Shown: positions 19,556-29,216, counted from the first letter of the stretch. The stretch: DNA of 64,000 nucleotides from Stenotrophomonas maltophilia (GCF_039555535.1 NZ_CP154630.1:248001-312000); one strand, 5' to 3'. Made by a program: numbers and translations. The notes: generated by a model not told the origin, from the letters alone.

Positions 19556-21958
19556 GTGAGCACCGAATCCAGCGCCACCATCGAGAAGGAAAGCGAGTTC
19601 CTGTTGACGTCGCCGCCGACGGCCAACGCGATGAGTGTGACCAAGCGCAACGGGACCACCGAACTGGTGGACCTGAACAAGATCGTGCGCGCGGTGCAGC
19701 GTTCCTCTGAAGGCCTGCACGCCGTCGATCCGATGCGCGTGGCCACCCGCACCATTTCCGGCCTGTACAACGGCGCCACCACCCGCGAGCTGGACGAACT
19801 GTCCATCCGCACCGCCGCCCTGCTGATCGGTGAAGAGCCCGAGTACGGCCGCCTTGCTGCGCGCCTGCTGGCCAACTACATCGCCAAGGAAGTCTCGGGC
19901 CAGGAAATCTACGCTTTCTCGCAGTCGGTCAGCCGTGGCCATGAAGTCGGCCTGATCAACGACCGCCTGCTGAACTTCGTGCAGACCAACGCGCGCAAGC
20001 TCAACGATGCCATCGACATCTCGCTGGACCTGAACTTCGATTACTTCGGCCTGCGTACCCTGTACGACCGTTACCTGCTGCGCCACCCGCACACCCGCAA
20101 GGTGATCGAGACCCCGCAGCAGTTCTTCCTGCGCATCGCCAGCGCGCTGAGCGAGGACGTGTCCGAGACCCTGGCGCTGTACAAGCGCATGGGCAACCTG
20201 GACTACCTGCCGTCCAGCCCGACCCTGTTCAACTCCGGTACCACCCACGAGCAGCTGTCCTCGTGCTTCCTGCTGGATTCGCCGCAGGACTCGCTGGAGT
20301 CGATCTATTCCAAGTACGGCGACATCGCCCAGCTGTCGAAGTTCTCCGGCGGCATCGGCGTCAGCTACACCCGCGTGCGTTCGCGTGGTTCGCTCATCAA
20401 GTCGACCAACGGCCACTCCAACGGCATCGTGCCGTGGCTGAAGACCATGGATTCGTCCGTGGCCGCGGTGAACCAGGGCGGCAAGCGCAAGGGCGCGGCC
20501 TGCGTCTACCTGGAAACCTGGCACGCCGACATCGAGGACTTCCTCGAACTGCGTGACAACACCGGTGACGAAGCCCGCCGTGCGCACAACCTGAACCTGG
20601 CCAACTGGGTGCCGGACCTGTTCATGAAGCGCGTCGAAGCCGACCAGGAATGGTCGCTGTTCGATCCGCGCGTGGTGCCGGAGTTCACCGACCTGTTCGG
20701 CGAAGCCTTCGAAGCCGCCTACCTGCAGGCCGAAGCGCAGGGCAAGGCCAACCGCACGATCTCTGCCCGCAAGCTGTACGCCCGCATGATGCGTACGCTG
20801 GCCGAGACCGGCAACGGCTGGATGACCTTCAAGGACAAGTGCAACCGCGCCAGCAACCAGACCCTGCGTCCGGGCAACGTGATCCACCTGTCCAACCTGT
20901 GCACCGAAATCCTGGAAGTCACTTCCAACGATGAAACCGCGGTGTGCAACCTGGGTTCGATCAACCTGGGCAACCACTTCGACGAGCACAACGAGTTCGA
21001 CTTCGAGAAGCTGGCCGAGACCGTGCGCCTGGCCGTGCGCCAGCTCGACCGCGTCATCGACCTGAACTTCTACCCGATCGAAACCGCGCGCCGTGCCAAC
21101 CTGCGCTGGCGTCCGGTCGGCCTGGGCTGCATGGGCCTGCAGGACGTGTTCTTCCGCAAGCGCCTGCCGTTCGACAGCGCCGAAGCCCGCGCGCTGTCGA
21201 AGAAGATTGCCGAAGCGATCTACTTCCACGCGCTGGAAACCTCCTGCGAGCTGGCCCAGGAACGCGGCAAGCACCCGTCGTTCAACGACACCCGTGCCGC
21301 CAGCGGCGAACTGCAGTTCGACGCCTGGAACGTGGTGCCGGAAGACACCGCGCGCTGGGATGCCCTGCGTGAGCGCATCAAGGAACACGGCCTGCGCAAC
21401 TCGCTGATGATCGCGATCGCACCGACCGCGACCATCGCCTCGATCGCCGGCTGCTACGAGTGCGTCGAGCCGCAGGTGTCCAACCTGTTCAAGCGCGAGA
21501 CCCTGTCCGGTGACTTCCTGCAGGTCAACCGCTACCTGGTGAACGAGCTGAAGAAGCTGGGCCTGTGGACCGCCGACATGCGCGACGCCATCAAGCTGGC
21601 CGAAGGTTCCATCGCCGGCGTGGCGCAGATTCCGGAAACGCTGCGCGAGGTCTACCGCACCGCGTGGGAACTGCCGATGCGTTCGCTGATCGACATGGCC
21701 GCCGAGCGTGGCGCCTTCATCGATCAGTCGGCCTCGCTCAACCTGTTCATGGAAAGCCCGAACATCGGCGCGATGTCCTCCATGTACATGTACGCCTGGA
21801 AGCAGGGCATCAAGACCACCTACTACCTGCGTTCGCGCCCGGCCACCAAGATCGCCAAGACCACGGTGAGTGCCGCCGCACCGGCCAAGGTGTTCAGCCC
21901 GGACGAAGCCATCGCCTGCTCGCTGGAAAACCCGGAAGCCTGCGAGGCCTGCCAGTAA
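19556..21958 (+). CDS. nrdA: Class Ia ribonucleoside-diphosphate reductase, alpha subunit
   Basis: An 800-residue large subunit that reduces ribonucleoside diphosphates to deoxyribonucleotides. An N-terminal ATP-cone (VTKRNGTTELVDLNKIVRAV, about 26-45) allows allosteric control. Active-site cysteines lie in QLSSCFLLD, LSNLCTEILE and AVCNLGSINL, and the C-terminal redox pair is C796/C799 in EACEACQ. The GTG start at 19556 has AGAGGA eight bases upstream; a later ATG (MSVTKRNG) would cut into the ATP-cone. The leader from the predicted promoter is about 180 bases. nrdB follows. Confidence 0.96.
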   Translation: MSTESSATIEKESEFLLTSPPTANAMSVTKRNGTTELVDLNKIVRAVQRSSEGLHAVDPMRVATRTISGLYNGATTRELDELSIRTAALLIGEEPEYGRLAARLLANYIAKEVSGQEIYAFSQSVSRGHEVGLINDRLLNFVQTNARKLNDAIDISLDLNFDYFGLRTLYDRYLLRHPHTRKVIETPQQFFLRIASALSEDVSETLALYKRMGNLDYLPSSPTLFNSGTTHEQLSSCFLLDSPQDSLESIYSKYGDIAQLSKFSGGIGVSYTRVRSRGSLIKSTNGHSNGIVPWLKTMDSSVAAVNQGGKRKGAACVYLETWHADIEDFLELRDNTGDEARRAHNLNLANWVPDLFMKRVEADQEWSLFDPRVVPEFTDLFGEAFEAAYLQAEAQGKANRTISARKLYARMMRTLAETGNGWMTFKDKCNRASNQTLRPGNVIHLSNLCTEILEVTSNDETAVCNLGSINLGNHFDEHNEFDFEKLAETVRLAVRQLDRVIDLNFYPIETARRANLRWRPVGLGCMGLQDVFFRKRLPFDSAEARALSKKIAEAIYFHALETSCELAQERGKHPSFNDTRAASGELQFDAWNVVPEDTARWDALRERIKEHGLRNSLMIAIAPTATIASIAGCYECVEPQVSNLFKRETLSGDFLQVNRYLVNELKKLGLWTADMRDAIKLAEGSIAGVAQIPETLREVYRTAWELPMRSLIDMAAERGAFIDQSASLNLFMESPNIGAMSSMYMYAWKQGIKTTYYLRSRPATKIAKTTVSAAAPAKVFSPDEAIACSLENPEACEACQ

Positions 21959-21994
21959 GACGCGGCGTGCCGGCCTTGCCGGCACCTCGCACCT

Positions 21995-22059
21995 GTAGAG
22001 CCGAGCCATGCTCGGCTGCCGCACGGAAACACCCAGGTAGCGCCGGGCCATGCCCGGCG
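21995..22059. repeat. Two SMAG-type palindromes between nrdA and nrdB
   Basis: One copy headed GTAGAGCCGAGCC (21995-22019) and one headed GTAGCGCCGGGCC (22037-22059) fill the intergenic stretch. In the nrdAB messenger they would form two adjacent hairpins, which could set the ratio or stability of the two halves. Confidence 0.8.
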
Positions 22060-22088
22060 TTTTGACCCGAGAAGACAAGGAAACACCC

Positions 22089-23108
22089 ATGGCCGACAAG
22101 CCCAAGCAGATGCTGCTCGATCCCGGTTTTGAACTGACCCTGCGCCCGATGCGCTACCCGCAGTTCTATGACATGTACCGGAACGCGATCAAGAACACCT
22201 GGACGGTGGAAGAGATCAACTTCCAGATCGACATCACCGACCTGCACAGCAAGATGTCGCCGGGTGAGCGCCACCTGATCCACCGCCTGGTCGCGTTCTT
22301 CGCCACCGGCGACTCGATCGTGTCCAACAACCTGGTGCTGAACCTGTACCAGCACCTCAATGCGCCGGAAGCGCGCATGTACCTGTCGCGCCAGCTGTAT
22401 GAAGAAGCGCTGCACGTGCAGTTCTACCTCACCCTGCTCGACAACTACCTGCCGGATCCGGAAGAGCGCGCCAAGGCGTTCTCGGCGGTGGAGAACATCG
22501 ACTCGATCAAGAAGAAGGCCGATTTCTGCTTCAAGTGGATCGACTCGATCCAGAGCCTGACCCGCATCGAGACCCGCGAACAGCGCCGCCAGTTCCTGCT
22601 CAACCAGATCTGCTTCGCTGCCTGCATCGAAGGCCTGTTCTTCTTCGCTGCGTTCGCCTACGTGTACTACTTCCGTTCGCGCGGCCTGCTGCCGGGCCTG
22701 GCCTCGGGCACCAACTGGGTGTTCCGCGACGAGAGCGCGCACATGGAGTTCGCGTTCGAGTCGGTGCGCGTGGTGCGTGAGGAAGAGCCGGACCTGTTCG
22801 ACGATGAAATGAAGCAGCAGGTCTACGACATGCTGGCCGAAGCCATCGAATGCGAAGTGCAGTTCGCCGAGGACGTGCTGTCCGGCGGCGTGGCCGGCAT
22901 CTCGACCCGCGACATGCGCCAGTACCTGCAGCACTGCGCCGACCAGCACTTCGCCAAGCTGGGCATGGAAAAGAAGTACAACGTGCGCAACCCGCTGCCG
23001 TTCATGGAGCTGCAGGACGTGCAGGAACTGACCAACTTCTTCGAACGCCGCGTCTCGGCCTACCAGGTGGGCGTGCAGGGCGAAGTGGCCTTCGACATGA
23101 ACTTCTGA
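22089..23108 (+). CDS. nrdB: Class Ia ribonucleoside-diphosphate reductase, beta subunit
   Basis: A 339-residue radical-generating subunit. Ligands of the di-iron site are recognisable: aspartate in ATGDSIV, E106 and H109 in EEALHVQFY, glutamate in CIEGLFFF, and the DESAH pair. Y113, four residues after H109, is in the place of the radical tyrosine, so this looks like class Ia rather than the metal-only or phenylalanine-type variants. AAGGA precedes the ATG at 22089 by eight bases. A strong terminator follows. Confidence 0.96.
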   Translation: MADKPKQMLLDPGFELTLRPMRYPQFYDMYRNAIKNTWTVEEINFQIDITDLHSKMSPGERHLIHRLVAFFATGDSIVSNNLVLNLYQHLNAPEARMYLSRQLYEEALHVQFYLTLLDNYLPDPEERAKAFSAVENIDSIKKKADFCFKWIDSIQSLTRIETREQRRQFLLNQICFAACIEGLFFFAAFAYVYYFRSRGLLPGLASGTNWVFRDESAHMEFAFESVRVVREEEPDLFDDEMKQQVYDMLAEAIECEVQFAEDVLSGGVAGISTRDMRQYLQHCADQHFAKLGMEKKYNVRNPLPFMELQDVQELTNFFERRVSAYQVGVQGEVAFDMNF

Positions 23109-23132
23109 TCGAACCGGTCAGGCCTGCCGCAA

Positions 23133-23168
23133 CGAAGAACCCCGGCCAATGCCGGGGTTCTTCGTTTC
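23133..23168 (+). terminator. Rho-independent terminator of nrdAB
   Basis: Stem AAGAACCCCGGC/GCCGGGGTTCTT with a CAAT-type loop, followed by CGTTTC. Confidence 0.85.
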
Positions 23169-23169
23169 T

Positions 23170-23231
23170 GTAGAGTCGAGCCATGCTCGATTGATCTTCG
23201 CGAACAGCAGTGGAGCATGGCTCCACTCTAC
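23170..23231. repeat. Imperfect SMAG pair
   Basis: A GTAGAGTCGAGCCATG arm and a partner ending CATGGCTCCACTCTAC. The arms have diverged and pair only partly. Confidence 0.65.
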
Positions 23232-23240
23232 AAAGGGCGG

Positions 23241-23876
23241 CTACCGCCGCCCTTCCACCGCCATGCGCACCGCCAGCCCGGCCAGTACCGTGCCCATCAG
23301 CCAGCGCTGCACCGCCTGCCAGGTCGGGCGCGCAGCCAGGAAGCCGGCGATGCTGCCTGCAGTCAGCGCGATCATACCGTTCACGCTGACGCTGACCAGG
23401 ATCTGGGTGGAGCCCAGCACGATCGACTGCATCAGCACGCTGCCTTCGCCGTCCGGGTGCAGGAACTGCGGCAGCAGCGACAGGTACATCACGGCCACCT
23501 TCGGGTTCAGCAGATTGGTCAGAAAGCCCATCGTGAACAGCTTGCGCGGGCTGTCCTGCGGCAGGTCGCGCACCGCGAACGGCGAACGGCCACCCGGCTT
23601 GAGCGCCTGCCAGGCCAGGTACAGCAGGTACAGCGCGCCGCCGATGCGCAGCGCGTCGTAGGCGAACGGTACCGTCATCAGCAGGGCGGTGATGCCCAGC
23701 GCCGCGCACAGCATGTAGAACACGAAGCCCAGCGCCACCCCGCCCAGCGAGATCAGTCCCGCCATCGGCCCCTGGCAGATCGAGCGCGAGATGACGTAGA
23801 TCATGTTCGGCCCGGGCGTGATCACCATGGCCAGCGAGACCAGTGCAAAGGCCAGAAGGTCGGAAGTGGCGGGCAT
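23241..23876 (-). CDS. LysE/RhtB-family translocator
   Basis: A 211-residue inner membrane protein with about six hydrophobic segments. The N-terminal signature VSLAMVITPGPNMIYVI and the internal GFLTNLLNPKVAVMYLSLLP are diagnostic of LysE/RhtB exporters, which efflux amino acids or their analogues. The ATG at 23876 begins directly at the first membrane segment. The gene stands alone, and its substrate cannot be inferred. Confidence 0.9.
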   Translation of the reverse strand: MPATSDLLAFALVSLAMVITPGPNMIYVISRSICQGPMAGLISLGGVALGFVFYMLCAALGITALLMTVPFAYDALRIGGALYLLYLAWQALKPGGRSPFAVRDLPQDSPRKLFTMGFLTNLLNPKVAVMYLSLLPQFLHPDGEGSVLMQSIVLGSTQILVSVSVNGMIALTAGSIAGFLAARPTWQAVQRWLMGTVLAGLAVRMAVEGRR

Positions 23877-24030
23877 GGGTGGTCCTGGCGGTGGTCGTGG
23901 CGCAGTGTAGCGCCTGCCATGGACGCGGCCTGCGCAGGCACCACTGCCAGGTGGCCATTGCACATTCGTTCCGATGGCCGTCACGCCGGTCGCATAAAAT
24001 CACGGGACCCCACACACCGAAGCCGCTCCC

Positions 24031-24432
24031 ATGACCCCGATTCCCGAGACCGTGCCGCCCACCGAAGTGCGCATGGCCGAAATCGTCTTCCCCAACCACA
24101 CCAACCACCTCGGCACCCTGTTCGGTGGCCAGGCGCTGGCGTGGATGGACAAGGCCGCCTTCCTGGCCGCCGCCCGCTACTCACGCCGCACCGTGGTGAC
24201 CGCGCGCAGCGACCAGGTCGACTTCAAGCTGCCGATCCGCATCGGCCAGATGGTCGAGACCATCGGCCGCATCGTCGAAGTCGGCCGCAGCTCGATGAAG
24301 GTCGAGGTGGAGCTGGTCGCCGAGGACCTGCACAGCGGCGAGCGCAAGCTGTGTACCCGCGGCCACTTCGTGATGATCGCGCTGGACGAGGAAGGCCACC
24401 CGATCGCGGTGCCGCCCCTGCCGGCGGCCTGA
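24031..24432 (+). CDS. Acyl-CoA thioesterase (hotdog fold, YciA-like)
   Basis: A 133-residue single hotdog domain. NHTNHLGTLFGGQALAWMD near residues 22-40 is the catalytic/CoA-binding signature of the acyl-CoA thioesterase (BACH/YciA) group, which hydrolyses acyl-CoA. A perfect hairpin GGGGGCGC-CCAC-GCGCCCCC at 24457-24476 follows and may end transcription before the sirtuin gene. Confidence 0.88.
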   Translation: MTPIPETVPPTEVRMAEIVFPNHTNHLGTLFGGQALAWMDKAAFLAAARYSRRTVVTARSDQVDFKLPIRIGQMVETIGRIVEVGRSSMKVEVELVAEDLHSGERKLCTRGHFVMIALDEEGHPIAVPPLPAA

Positions 24433-24487
24433 CCCGGCCAACTGACCAGCGCTTGCGGGGGCGCCCACGCGCCCCCATCTGGCTCCC

Positions 24488-25294
24488 ATGACCCCGCCGC
24501 TGACCGACTTCATCGACCGCGCCCAGCGCCTGTTCGTGCTGACCGGCGCCGGCTGCAGCACTGCCTCGGGCATTCCCGACTACCGCGATGCCGACGGCCA
24601 GTGGAAACGCACGCCGCCGGTGACCTACCAGGCCTTCATGGGCGAGGCGGCCACCCGCCAGCGTTACTGGGCGCGCAGCCTGCTGGGTTGGCCGCGCTTC
24701 GGCCTGGCCCGGCCCAACGGCACCCACCAGGCCCTGGCCGCCCTGGAAGCGCGCGGCACGCTGCAGGTGCTGCTGACCCAGAACGTGGATGGCCTGCACC
24801 AGCGCGCCGGCAGCCACAACGTGATCGACCTGCATGGCCGCCTGGACCAGGTGCGCTGCATGGGCTGCGAACGCCGCAGCGGCCGCGAGGACTTCCAGCA
24901 GCGCCTGCTGGACGCCAACCCGGGCTGGGACGCGCTGGAGGCCGGCATCGCCCCGGATGGCGATGCCGATCTGGAGACCGATTTCTCCAGCTTCGTGGTG
25001 CCCGATTGCCCGTCCTGCGGCGGCCTGCTGAAACCGGACGTGGTGTTCTTCGGCGAAAACGTGCCCCGTGAACGCGTGGCGGCGGTGCATGACCACCTGC
25101 AACAGGCTGATGCCGTGCTGGTGGTGGGCTCGTCGCTGATGGTCTATTCCGGCTTCCGCTTCGTGCAGGCGGCCGCGAAGGCAGGGTTGCCGGTGGCGGC
25201 GCTGAATCGTGGCCGTACCCGTGCCGACGACCTGCTGCAGTTCAAGGACGAGCGGGACTGCGCCGAGGCGTTGGCCGGTTGGGTGGCGGGCTGA
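24488..25294 (+). CDS. NAD-dependent protein deacetylase (sirtuin)
   Basis: A 268-residue Sir2 protein. Motifs in order: GAGCSTASGIPDYRD (NAD pocket), LTQNVDGLHQRAG, catalytic histidine in DLHGRL, zinc cysteines in CMGC and CPSC, then VVGSSLMV and the LNRG near the end. It removes acyl groups from lysines with NAD and yields nicotinamide, the substrate of the salvage enzymes encoded 4-6 kb downstream. The zinc-finger insertion is relatively long. Bacterial homologues are called CobB. Confidence 0.93.
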   Translation: MTPPLTDFIDRAQRLFVLTGAGCSTASGIPDYRDADGQWKRTPPVTYQAFMGEAATRQRYWARSLLGWPRFGLARPNGTHQALAALEARGTLQVLLTQNVDGLHQRAGSHNVIDLHGRLDQVRCMGCERRSGREDFQQRLLDANPGWDALEAGIAPDGDADLETDFSSFVVPDCPSCGGLLKPDVVFFGENVPRERVAAVHDHLQQADAVLVVGSSLMVYSGFRFVQAAAKAGLPVAALNRGRTRADDLLQFKDERDCAEALAGWVAG

Positions 25295-25335
25295 GCCGAG
25301 CGCGGGCTCGGCTCTGCAAGGGGGTGTTGGTTTCT

Positions 25336-25360
25336 GTAGAGCCGAGCCCACGCTCGGCTT
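25336..25360. repeat. SMAG-type palindrome
   Basis: A GTAGAGCCGAGCCC-headed copy. A second diverged copy, GAGCCGAGCGCGGGCTCGGC, overlaps the sirtuin stop at about 25292-25315. Confidence 0.75.
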
Positions 25361-25453
25361 CAGCAGGCCGCGCGAAACAGCGATCCATCCAGACGGTTGA
25401 TTCGCAGGCCGTGCGGCGGTGCAATACGCACCCCTTCGTCGTCCATCACCGTC

Positions 25454-26554
25454 TTGAGCCAGTTGTTTTCGCCGATTTCGTTCGGCCCCCTGACCCTGTC
25501 CAACCGCATCGTCATCGCGCCGATGTGCCAGTACTCCGCCGAGGACGGCCGCGCCAGCGACTGGCACGCCATGCACCTGGGCAACCTGGCGCAGTCCGGT
25601 GCCGGCCTGCTGATCCTGGAAGCCACCGCCGTCGAACCGCGCGGCCGCATCAGCTGGGCCGACCTGGGCCTGTGGGACGATGGCACTGAAGCCGCGCTGG
25701 CACAGGTGCTGGCCAGCGTCCGCCGCTGGTCGCCGATGCCGTTGGGCATCCAGCTCGGCCACGCCGGCCGCAAGGCCTCGGTGAACCGGCCTTGGGACGG
25801 CGGCGGCCAGCTGCCGGCCGACGATACCCGTGGCTGGACTACGGTGGCGCCGTCGCCGCTGCCGTTCCATGCCGCCGATCCAGCGCCGCAGGAACTTGGC
25901 GAGACCGGCATCGCCGACGTCATCGCCGCCTTCGCCGCCAGCGCGGTGCGTGCCGAGCGCCTGGGCTTCGAACTGATCGAGCTGCACGCCGCGCACGGTT
26001 ACCTGCTGCATCAGTTCCTGTCGCCGTTGAGCAACCGCCGCACCGATGGTTACGGTGGCTCGCTGCCCAACCGCCTGCGCCTGCTGGTGGAAGTGTTCGA
26101 CGCCGTGCGTGCGGCGGTATCGGACAAGGTCGCTGTGGGCGTGCGCATCTCCGCCAGCGACTGGGTCGATGGCGGCTGGGATCTGGTGCAGAGCGAGGCG
26201 CTGGCGCAGGTGATGGACGCGCGCGGCTGCGATTTCCTGCATGTCTCCAGCGGCGGCCTGGACGAGCGCCAGAAGATCACCGTCGGCCCGGGTTACCAGG
26301 TGCCGTTCGCGGCGGCGATCAAGGCCAAGGTGCGCATGCCGGTCATCGCGGTGGGCATGATCACCGAACCGGAACAGGCCGAATCGATCCTGCGCCATCG
26401 CCACGCCGATGCCGTGGCCCTGGCGCGCGGCATCCTCTACGACCCGCGTTGGCCGTGGCATGCCGCAGCTGCACTGCGCGAGAGCGTGGTACCGGCGCCG
26501 CAGTACCTGCGCTGCGAGCCGCGCGACGCGCGTGGCGTGTTCAAGGCACGCTGA
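25454..26554 (+). CDS. Old Yellow Enzyme family NADH:flavin oxidoreductase
   Basis: A 366-residue FMN-dependent ene-reductase of the YqjM-like type. LFSPISFGPLTLSNRIVIAPM is the classic N-terminus; GIQLGHAGRKAS, the histidine pair in ELHAAHGYLLHQFLSPLSN, RTDGYGGSLPNR and GMITEPEQAE follow in order. These enzymes reduce activated C=C bonds or nitro compounds. The start is probably the TTG at 25454, where homology begins; an upstream TTG at 25397 would add unmatched residues. It converges on a LysR gene with three bases between stops. Confidence 0.88.
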   Translation: MSQLFSPISFGPLTLSNRIVIAPMCQYSAEDGRASDWHAMHLGNLAQSGAGLLILEATAVEPRGRISWADLGLWDDGTEAALAQVLASVRRWSPMPLGIQLGHAGRKASVNRPWDGGGQLPADDTRGWTTVAPSPLPFHAADPAPQELGETGIADVIAAFAASAVRAERLGFELIELHAAHGYLLHQFLSPLSNRRTDGYGGSLPNRLRLLVEVFDAVRAAVSDKVAVGVRISASDWVDGGWDLVQSEALAQVMDARGCDFLHVSSGGLDERQKITVGPGYQVPFAAAIKAKVRMPVIAVGMITEPEQAESILRHRHADAVALARGILYDPRWPWHAAAALRESVVPAPQYLRCEPRDARGVFKAR

Positions 26555-26557
26555 GGC

Positions 26558-27469
26558 TCACACCCGCCAGGCGGGCGCCATGCCGGCCTGCAGGTGTTCG
26601 AACAGCGCGCGGATCTTGGCGGTGAAGTCGCGGCGGTCACTGACGCAGAAGTAGACCTCCATCGGTTCCGGGCGCCACGCGGTATCGGCGCCGAACACCG
26701 CCTGCAGGCGGCCATCGCGCAGGTAGGGCTCGGCCACGAACGCAGCCAATCGAGTGATGCCGGCACCGGCCGCCGCCAGCGTCGCCAGCGCATCGATGTC
26801 ATCGCAGACCATGCTTGGTGGCAGCGCGGCGTCCACGCGCTGGCCGTCCTTCAGCAGGCCCCAGCGCAATGGCCGGCCATCGGTGGGGAAGCGGTGCAGC
26901 AGACCACGATGGCTGCCCAGGTCGGAGGGTTGCCGCGGGGTGCCGTGCGCCTTCAGATAGGCCGGCGAGGCGCAGAACACGAACGGTACGCGCGCCAGCT
27001 GCCGTGCGACCACGCCGTCCTCCAGCTGTGCGCCGATGCGGATGCTGGCATCCACCGCTTCCGGCCCATGCTGCACGGCGCGGTCGGTCAGGCGCAGCTC
27101 CAGCTGCAGTTGTGGATAGCGCTGCTGCAGTGAAGGCAGCAACGGTGCCAGCACATGACGACCGAACGCGCTGCTGCTGGCAATGCGCAGCGGCCCGGCC
27201 GGTTCGATGTCGCCGGCGGTGACCATGGCCTGCGCACGCGCCAGGTCGGCTTCGATGTGGCGCACCTGCGCCAGGTACAGCGCGCCGGCCTCGCTGAGAG
27301 CCAGCTGCCGCGTGCTTCGGTTCAGCAACCGCACGCCCAGATGGGCCTCCAGCCGGTTGATGTTCTGGCCGACAGCGGTGGCGCTGATGCCAAGGATGCG
27401 GGCCGCGGCGGCAATGCTGCCGGTCTCTGCGGTGCGGGTGAAGCTGCGGATCAGTTGCAACAGGTTCAT
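26558..27469 (-). CDS. LysR-family transcriptional regulator
   Basis: A 303-residue regulator with an N-terminal winged helix-turn-helix (GSIAAAARILGISATAVGQNI, about 17-37) and a periplasmic-binding-like effector domain from about residue 90. It is convergent with the OYE gene and divergent from purU; neither relation proves a target. The 114-base gap to purU would contain its promoter and probable operator. Confidence 0.9.
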   Translation of the reverse strand: MNLLQLIRSFTRTAETGSIAAAARILGISATAVGQNINRLEAHLGVRLLNRSTRQLALSEAGALYLAQVRHIEADLARAQAMVTAGDIEPAGPLRIASSSAFGRHVLAPLLPSLQQRYPQLQLELRLTDRAVQHGPEAVDASIRIGAQLEDGVVARQLARVPFVFCASPAYLKAHGTPRQPSDLGSHRGLLHRFPTDGRPLRWGLLKDGQRVDAALPPSMVCDDIDALATLAAAGAGITRLAAFVAEPYLRDGRLQAVFGADTAWRPEPMEVYFCVSDRRDFTAKIRALFEHLQAGMAPAWRV

Positions 27470-27583
27470 GACCAACCAGCTTGCCACGGGTACACCCAAG
27501 TATCGCTTGGGACTGAACCAAGCTGTTCGGTTGCATCGGTGACCATCGATCCGGCGGACGCGGCGCTGCCCTACACTCGGGGG

Positions 27584-28435
27584 ATGCGCCCCGATTCCAT
27601 TCTTACCCTGTCCTGTCCCGACCGTACCGGCATCGTCTACCGCGTGTCCGGCCTGCTGTTCGACCACGGCTGCAACATCCTCGACGCCCAGCAGTTCGGT
27701 GACGAGGAAAGCGGCCGCTTCTTCCTGCGCGTGCACTTCGACCGCGATGCCGGGCTGCCGCTGGAGACCGTGCACACGAGCATGGCCGCGCTCGCCGAAG
27801 GCTTCGGCATGGACTGGCAGCTGCACGATGGCCGCCGCCGCGCACGCCTGCTGGTGCTGGTCAGCAAGCAGGGCCACTGCCTCAACGATCTGCTGTTCCG
27901 CGCCCACAGTGGCCAGCTGAAGGTGGACATCGCGGCAGTGGCGTCCAACCACGCCGACTTCGCGCCGCTGGCCGCGTCCTACCAGGTGCCGTTCCACCAC
28001 CTGCCGGTGACCGCCGAAACGCGCGCGGTGCAGGAACAGCAGATCATCGATCTCGTCGAGCACGAGCGCATCGACCTGGTGGTGCTGGCGCGCTACATGC
28101 AGATCCTGTCGCCCACGCTGTGCCGCGCACTGGCCGGCCGTGCGATCAACATCCACCACAGCTTCCTGCCCAGCTTCAAGGGCGCGCAGCCGTATCACCA
28201 GGCGCACGCGCGCGGGGTCAAGATCATCGGTGCCACCGCGCACTACGTCACCGAGGATCTGGACGAAGGCCCGATCATCGAACAGGACGTGGCCCGCGTG
28301 GACCACGCGATGGCACCGCGCGAGCTGGTGCGGCTGGGCAGCGATACCGAATCGCTGGTACTGGCACGCGCGGTTCGCCGCCATGTGGAGCACCGCATCC
28401 TGCTCAACGGGCATCGCACCGTCGTATTCCGGTAG
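27584..28435 (+). CDS. purU: Formyltetrahydrofolate deformylase
   Basis: A 283-residue enzyme that hydrolyses 10-formyl-THF to formate and THF, balancing one-carbon units. An N-terminal ACT domain (ILTLSCPDRTGIVYRVSGLL) is followed by the formyl transferase-like domain with NIHHSFLPSFKGAQPYHQA, the catalytic histidine in INIHHSFLPSF, and ATAHYVTEDLDEGPII with the catalytic aspartate. The ATG at 27584 begins the ACT domain at the expected place. Confidence 0.94.
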   Translation: MRPDSILTLSCPDRTGIVYRVSGLLFDHGCNILDAQQFGDEESGRFFLRVHFDRDAGLPLETVHTSMAALAEGFGMDWQLHDGRRRARLLVLVSKQGHCLNDLLFRAHSGQLKVDIAAVASNHADFAPLAASYQVPFHHLPVTAETRAVQEQQIIDLVEHERIDLVVLARYMQILSPTLCRALAGRAINIHHSFLPSFKGAQPYHQAHARGVKIIGATAHYVTEDLDEGPIIEQDVARVDHAMAPRELVRLGSDTESLVLARAVRRHVEHRILLNGHRTVVFR

Positions 28436-28445
28436 GGGCCTTTCT

Positions 28446-28525
28446 GTAGAGCCGAGCCATGCTCGGCTGCACTTCGGCCCAAGGCCGTGAATCTGACGGA
28501 TGAGCCGAGCATGGCTCGGCTCTAC
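28446..28525. repeat. Paired SMAG elements
   Basis: Arms headed GTAGAGCCGAGCCATGC (28446-28470) and their complement (28502-28525) around a 31-base loop, between convergent purU and pncA. Confidence 0.82.
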
Positions 28526-28533
28526 AGGGCAAC

Positions 28534-29160
28534 TCAGATGATCGCGATCCCTGCTTTGCCCAGCGCCTCGCGCACCATCGCATCGTTGGCGTCGGTCACC
28601 GGTCGGGTCAGCTCCCACAGGAACTTCACCCGGAAGCCGGACTTCACCGCGTCCTGCGCGCTCCACAGCACGCAGTAGTCGCGGGCCAGGCCGCACATGT
28701 GCACTTCGCGGATGCGGCGCTCGTGCAGCCAGCCGGCCAGGCCGGTCGCCGGGCGCTCGCCATCGGGACCGTGGTTCTCGCGGAAGGCGCTGTACGAGTC
28801 CACCTGTTGGCGCGTGCCCTTGCGCAGGATCAGATCAGCCACAGTCCAGTCCACGCCCGGATGCAGCGCGGCGCCGTCGCTGCCCTGCACGCAATGGTCG
28901 GGCCACAGGGTCTGTGGCTGTGCGTGCAGCAGGATGGTCTCAAACGGACGCTTGCCGGGGTGCTGGCTGGCAAATGAGGCGTGATCGGCGGGGTGCCAGT
29001 CCTGGGTGGCCACCACCGTGCGATAGCGGCGCTGCGCCAGCAGCCCTGCAATGGGTGCCACCAGGGCATCGCCCTGGTCGCAGGCCAGCGCGCCACCGGG
29101 CATGAAGTCCGGCTGCAGGTCGATCACCAGCAGGGCGACGTCGGCGGGCAGGGCGGTCAT
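28534..29160 (-). CDS. pncA: Nicotinamidase
   Basis: A 208-residue isochorismatase-like hydrolase converting nicotinamide to nicotinate. The catalytic aspartate lies in VIDLQPDFMPGG, metal ligands in TQDWHPADHASF, the lysine in LILRKGT, and the nucleophilic cysteine in GLARDYCV. It follows queH by 56 bases on the same strand, so it may be co-transcribed and share the upstream cobalamin riboswitch. The neighbouring nadV-nadM genes encode a second, non-deamidating route for the same substrate. Confidence 0.93.
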   Translation of the reverse strand: MTALPADVALLVIDLQPDFMPGGALACDQGDALVAPIAGLLAQRRYRTVVATQDWHPADHASFASQHPGKRPFETILLHAQPQTLWPDHCVQGSDGAALHPGVDWTVADLILRKGTRQQVDSYSAFRENHGPDGERPATGLAGWLHERRIREVHMCGLARDYCVLWSAQDAVKSGFRVKFLWELTRPVTDANDAMVREALGKAGIAII

Positions 29161-29216
29161 GGCAGATCCACTACAACGCAAAGGGGCGACCAGCGTGGCC
29201 GCCCCGGCGGCACAGG

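Noticed and set aside
19490..22105. An 871-residue open frame antisense to nrdA
   Set aside because: Lies entirely opposite a highly conserved essential gene and has no recognisable domains.
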